This document shows, piece by piece, positions 7,690 through 10,791 of a stretch of DNA of 10,791 nt. The notes under the pieces were generated by a model that saw only the letters and a list, made by a program, of their open reading frames with translations, was not told the DNA's origin and searched no databases. The DNA is from Porphyromonadaceae bacterium (GTDB lineage: Bacteria > Bacteroidota > Bacteroidia > Bacteroidales > Paludibacteraceae), in assembly GCA_905372135.1 (NCBI GenBank), contig CAJPNS010000067.1, positions 1 to 10,791 on the forward strand, written 5' to 3'. A program made the position numbers and the translations under genes. The number at the start of each line of letters is the position of its first letter. The stretch's first letter is position 1.

Positions 7690-7793
7690 TCAATTATGAA
7701 TTAGTTTAAAAGTTATATAGTAAAATGTGGGGGCGGACAAACTGTTCGTCCCTTTTATTGTGCCTTGCAATACTTGCCGCAATTCATAATTGA
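7690..7793. repeat. 13-bp perfect inverted repeat around the terminator
   Basis: TCAATTATGAATT (7690-7702) is the exact reverse complement of AATTCATAATTGA (7781-7793), with 78 bases between, and the left arm begins directly after the stop codon of the LRR gene. The terminator hairpin lies inside. It may be a MITE-like element without a transposase, or an accident of A/T-rich spacer words; no clear target duplication is visible at the outer ends. Confidence 0.4.
7730..7756 (+). terminator. Rho-independent terminator of the LRR gene
   Basis: GGGGCGGAC (7730-7738) pairs with GTTCGTCCC (7744-7752) over 9 bp including two G-U pairs, with a 5-nt AAACT loop, followed by TTTT (7753-7756) then ATT. 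It lies 41 bases after the stop codon at 7689. Confidence 0.8.
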
Positions 7794-7848
7794 ATATAAA
7801 GTCTACTGACAAAATGACTATATGCTTCATCCTTCAGCTACATGTTCT

Positions 7849-7892
7849 GAGCGAATATGGAGCGAATACGGAGCGAATACGGAGTGGACACA
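7849..7892. repeat. 11-bp tandem repeat, locus 2
   Basis: Four 11-bp units: GAGCGAATATG (7849-7859), GAGCGAATACG (7860-7870), GAGCGAATACG (7871-7881) and a diverged GAGTGGACACA (7882-7892). It is the same unit as at 3431-3463 and in the same orientation. Sequence just ahead is also similar in both places (TTCCTCAACGTATCTT against CTTCAGCTACATGTTCT). It sits between the LRR gene's terminator and the der promoter. Apart from this repeat, the terminator, the inverted repeat and the promoter, nothing else is recognised in 7690-8042. Confidence 0.8.
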
Positions 7893-7981
7893 TAACACAA
7901 AAATATAGACTGTCAAAAAGTCTTATTTCTGATATAAAAAAACATCTGTATACATTCCGATTTATACTAAACGGTTGTTTA

Positions 7982-8015
7982 TTTGTTTTAGTCCCGAAAA
8001 AATGATGTACATTTG
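7982..8015 (+). promoter_or_regulatory. Probable promoter of der
   Basis: TACATTTG (8008-8015) is a perfect match to the -7 box TAnnTTTG. The nearest TTTG upstream (7982-7985) is 22 bases away, slightly longer than the usual 19-21, so the -33 box is uncertain. Transcription would start about 7 bases on, leaving a leader of roughly 20 nt before the ATG at 8043. The in-frame TTG at 8013 lies in the -7 box itself and so cannot be the start codon. Confidence 0.65.
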
Positions 8016-8042
8016 CATCTTCAGACAAAAAGAGATCAAACA

Positions 8043-9359
8043 ATGAGCAATATAGTAGCAATAGTAGGACGTCCTAATGTGGGCAAATCCACTCTGTTCA
8101 ACAGACTGACGAAGAGCCGCAGGGCAATAGTAAACGACGAGGCAGGCACTACCCGCGACCGTCATTACGGTAAGGTCGAATGGAACGGCAAAGAGTTTTC
8201 GGTGATAGATACTGGAGGCTGGGTCGTGGGGTCGGAAGACGTCTTCGAAGAGGAGATAAACCGACAGGTGAGTATAGCCATCGAAGAGGCAGACGTCATA
8301 CTGTTTGTAGTCGATGTACTCAGCGGAGTGACAGACCTCGATATGTTTGTGGCTCAGGTATTGAGGAAAAGTGGTAAAAACGTGATAGTCGTGGCAAACA
8401 AAGTGGATACGTTCGACCTCCAATATCAGGCTGCGGAGTTCTATTCGCTCGGGTTGGGCGACCCGTTTATACTGTCGTCTGTCAATGGGTTGGGGAGCGG
8501 CGACCTGCTCGACGAGGTGCTCAACAGATTCCCCAAAAACGAAAAAGAGGCAGAGAACCTCGACGACCTGCCGAAGCTCGCCGTCGTCGGACGACCCAAT
8601 GCGGGCAAATCGTCGCTGGTAAATGCTTTCCTCGACGACAACCGCAATATCGTCACCGAAATAGCAGGCACTACACGAGACTCGATATATACTCGCTACA
8701 ATAAGTTCGGGTACGACTTCTATCTGGTAGATACGGCAGGCATACGCAAAAAAGCCAAAGTGAACGAAGATGTGGAGTATTATTCTGTCATAAGGGCAAT
8801 ACGAGCTATCGAAAACAGCGACGTGTGCGTCCTGATGATAGATGCCGAACGCGGCATAGAGAGCCAAGACCTGAATATATTTTCGCTTATACAGAAAAAC
8901 AAAAAAGGGCTCGTGGTATGCGTCAATAAATGGGACTTGATAGAGAACAAGAGCAACAAAGACGTAAAAACATTCGAGAATGCCATCCGAGAACGGTTTG
9001 CTCCGTTCACGGATTTCCCCATAGTCTTTACTTCGGTCATCAACAAGCAACGGATATTCAAAGTGATAGAGACGGCTATGCAGGTATACGAAAACAAGAC
9101 ACGCAAAATATCGACCAATAAACTAAACGAATTTTTCCTGCCGCTGATAGAAAACTACCCGCCACCTGCCATCAAAGGAAAGTACGTAAAAATAAAATAT
9201 ATTACGCAGCTACCCGATACTCAGGTGCCTACGTTTATCTTCTTTACTAACCTGCCGCAGTATATCAGAGAGCCGTATTTCAGATTTCTCGAAAACAAAC
9301 TCCGAAGCCAGTGGCAGTTTACAGGTACCCCGACACTGCTGTTTGCCAGACAGAAGTAA
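8043..9359 (+). CDS. der: GTPase Der (EngA), ribosome assembly factor
   Basis: A 438-residue cytoplasmic GTPase with two tandem GTP-binding domains and a KH-like RNA-binding end, needed in all known cases for maturation of the 50S subunit. Domain 1 shows P-loop GRPNVGKS (9-16), AGTTRD (switch Thr 36/37), DTGGW (56-60) and NKVD (119-122). Domain 2 shows GRPNAGKS (183-190), AGTTRD (Thr 210/211), [11 protein letters not shown] (from 230) and NKWD (295-298). The KH-like part runs from about 350 to the end, with NYPPP and the ending [13 protein letters not shown]. Length fits the family (about 437 in Bacteroides). The start is the ATG at 8043; the longer reading frame from TTG at 8013 would begin inside the promoter. 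The next element is a 23S rRNA gene 581 bases downstream, which fits Der's role in 50S assembly but may be coincidence. All motifs are intact. Confidence 0.98.
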   Translation: MSNIVAIVGRPNVGKSTLFNRLTKSRRAIVNDEAGTTRDRHYGKVEWNGKEFSVIDTGGWVVGSEDVFEEEINRQVSIAIEEADVILFVVDVLSGVTDLDMFVAQVLRKSGKNVIVVANKVDTFDLQYQAAEFYSLGLGDPFILSSVNGLGSGDLLDEVLNRFPKNEKEAENLDDLPKLAVVGRPNAGKSSLVNAFLDDNRNIVTEIAGTTRDSIYTRYNKFGYDFYLVDTAGIRKKAKVNEDVEYYSVIRAIRAIENSDVCVLMIDAERGIESQDLNIFSLIQKNKKGLVVCVNKWDLIENKSNKDVKTFENAIRERFAPFTDFPIVFTSVINKQRIFKVIETAMQVYENKTRKISTNKLNEFFLPLIENYPPPAIKGKYVKIKYITQLPDTQVPTFIFFTNLPQYIREPYFRFLENKLRSQWQFTGTPTLLFARQK

Positions 9360-9495
9360 GGTAGCGGCGATATAATAGAGTAATATTATAGGATATTCGA
9401 TACCGTAGGGAAAAAAATATATCGACCCAATAGCGTGTATATCATAGTGTTGGTTGTGGTTGGTGTATTTTTTCTATAAAAAAGTTTGTAAAAAG
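9360..9495. other. Spacer between der and the 23S promoter
   Basis: No gene seen. An A/T-only hairpin 11 bases after the der stop pairs TATAATA (9371-9377) with TATTATA (9384-9390); it lacks G/C pairs and a T-run, so it is at best a weak terminator. The stretch ends in a T6-ctat-A6 palindrome just ahead of the 23S promoter, which could act as an A/T-rich upstream element. No 16S rRNA or tRNA sequence is present. Confidence 0.5.
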
Positions 9496-9527
9496 TTTGG
9501 TGGTGTAGTAAAAAGGTATTACTTTTG
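9496..9527 (+). promoter_or_regulatory. Strong Bacteroidetes-type promoter for the 23S rRNA transcript
   Basis: TTTG (9496-9499), a 20-base gap, then TACTTTTG (9520-9527) match the Bacteroidetes primary promoter with ideal spacing. A second TTTG lies at 9485-9488. T and A tracts (9470-9495) sit immediately upstream, as in strong rRNA promoters. Transcription would start near 9534, about 410 nt ahead of the mature 23S 5' end. Confidence 0.8.
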
Positions 9528-9533
9528 CAGTCC

Positions 9534-9940
9534 GATTTCGAGGGAGCGCGTTTGAGGCGTTTGTTTCTTGAGAGATTTGGTTAAAATTTTTGCGAGGGGA
9601 TGCTCTCGTAGGGGTACAAAGGAGTCAATCCGGAGGTATTCGGAGCGACGACAAAGGTCATTGACATATTGCAACAAGAGAAAAGTACAATGTGAGGTAT
9701 ATATTAGTTATCTGAGAAGATAAAATAATACCTTGTAGTAAACAACAGAAAAACTTTTTCAGACGAGAATTTACGACATAAAGTAAAAACAATTTTCGAT
9801 CACAATGATAAGAGTCTTTTCGTTTCGGCGTGTATTTTATATATATGTCGAATTAGAAAAAAGTTGTACAAGAGTAACAAAGAGCTAGAAAAAAAAATAA
9901 TAAGAACATTCTCTGCGAGAATGTTAATTATATCGAGAAA
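9534..9940 (+). other. Structured leader of 23S rRNA (no 16S, no tRNA)
   Basis: This stretch has no open gene, but looks like an rRNA leader or spacer. GGTCATTGACATATTG (9656-9671) closely resembles the conserved GTTCATTGACATATTG of Bacteroidetes 16S-23S spacers, a boxA-like antitermination region. Predicted hairpins: 9591-9598 with 9603-9610 (8 bp with two G-U pairs, GATG loop); 9708-9713 with 9718-9723 (TTATCT/AGATAA, GAGA loop of GNRA type), enclosed by AGGTAT (9695-9700) and ATACCT (9728-9733); and the hairpin at 9905-9925. No tRNA cloverleaf was recognised. The left boundary is inferred from the promoter. Confidence 0.6.
9905..9925 (+). other. Perfect hairpin directly before 23S
   Basis: AACATTCTC (9905-9913) and GAGAATGTT (9917-9925) form a perfect 9-bp stem with a TGC loop, ending 15 bases before the predicted mature 23S 5' end. 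No T-run follows, so it is not a standard terminator. A role in pre-23S processing is a reasonable guess. Confidence 0.65.

Positions 9941-10791
<851 letters not shown>

Noticed and set aside
3431..7892. 11-bp repeats as a CRISPR array
   Set aside because: Units are only 11 bp and abut with no unique spacers; no cas genes are nearby.
7790..8005. 71-codon plus-strand frame reading through the 11-bp repeats
   Set aside because: Its sequence is mostly the translated tandem repeat (SEYGANTERIRS), it runs to just before the der promoter and has no promoter or family match. A similar short frame at 3278-3466 overlaps the end of a real gene and locus 1 of the same repeat.
7962..9050. Long open frame of 362 codons on the minus strand
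   Set aside because: Antisense to der, which has all GTPase motifs; the frame is a by-product of der's codon use.
9450..9471. G-rich GGTTGTGGTTGG stretch as a G-quadruplex
   Set aside because: Only three GG runs are close together; a fourth is lacking, so a stable quadruplex is not supported.
9360..9940. Hidden tRNA-Ile or tRNA-Ala or 16S remnant before 23S
   Set aside because: No GGTTCGAxxCC-type T-arm, CCA end or anticodon stem, and none of the conserved 16S 3' end words, could be found.

Overview
The window looks like a chromosome segment from an anaerobic member of the Bacteroidetes, probably Bacteroidales. Four things point there: promoters of the Bacteroidetes primary sigma factor type (TTTG, a 19-20 base gap, then TAnnTTTG), a type IX secretion (T9SS) C-terminal sorting domain on a large secreted protein, A-rich sequence instead of Shine-Dalgarno sites before starts, and a 23S rRNA 5' end of Bacteroides type. 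All genes are on the + strand. Exact genus is not decidable from the sequence alone.

Layout. 1-145: noncoding upstream region with a bipartite dyad. 146-2744: the class III (oxygen-sensitive) ribonucleotide reductase pair nrdD-nrdG, 43 bases apart, which makes deoxynucleotides under anoxia. 2745-2859: a near-perfect Bacteroidetes promoter driving a small cytoplasmic-looking protein of unknown function (2860-3411). 3412-3588: an 11-bp tandem repeat and a foldable stretch. 3589-7689: a 1366-residue secreted protein built from four repeated modules, each an N-terminal beta-rich cap, a stack of 21-residue leucine-rich repeats and a closing segment, ending in a T9SS sorting domain. 7690-8042: a rho-independent terminator inside a 13-bp inverted repeat, a second copy of the 11-bp tandem repeat, and the promoter of the next gene. 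8043-9359: der (engA), the double-GTPase ribosome assembly factor. 9360-9940: a strong promoter and a roughly 410-nt structured leader. 9941-10791: the first ~850 nt of 23S rRNA, cut by the window edge.

How it fits together. nrdD and nrdG work as enzyme and activase. Der acts in maturation of the 50S subunit, so its place directly upstream of a 23S gene is suggestive but may be chance. The two most notable points are that the 23S gene has no 16S or tRNA gene ahead of it and appears to have its own promoter, and that the leucine-rich repeat protein shows clear signs of recent internal expansion (a four-unit, 252-bp higher-order repeat). The leucine-rich repeat gene and the small unknown gene look more A/T-rich than nrdD, nrdG and der, consistent with accessory genes set among core genes.
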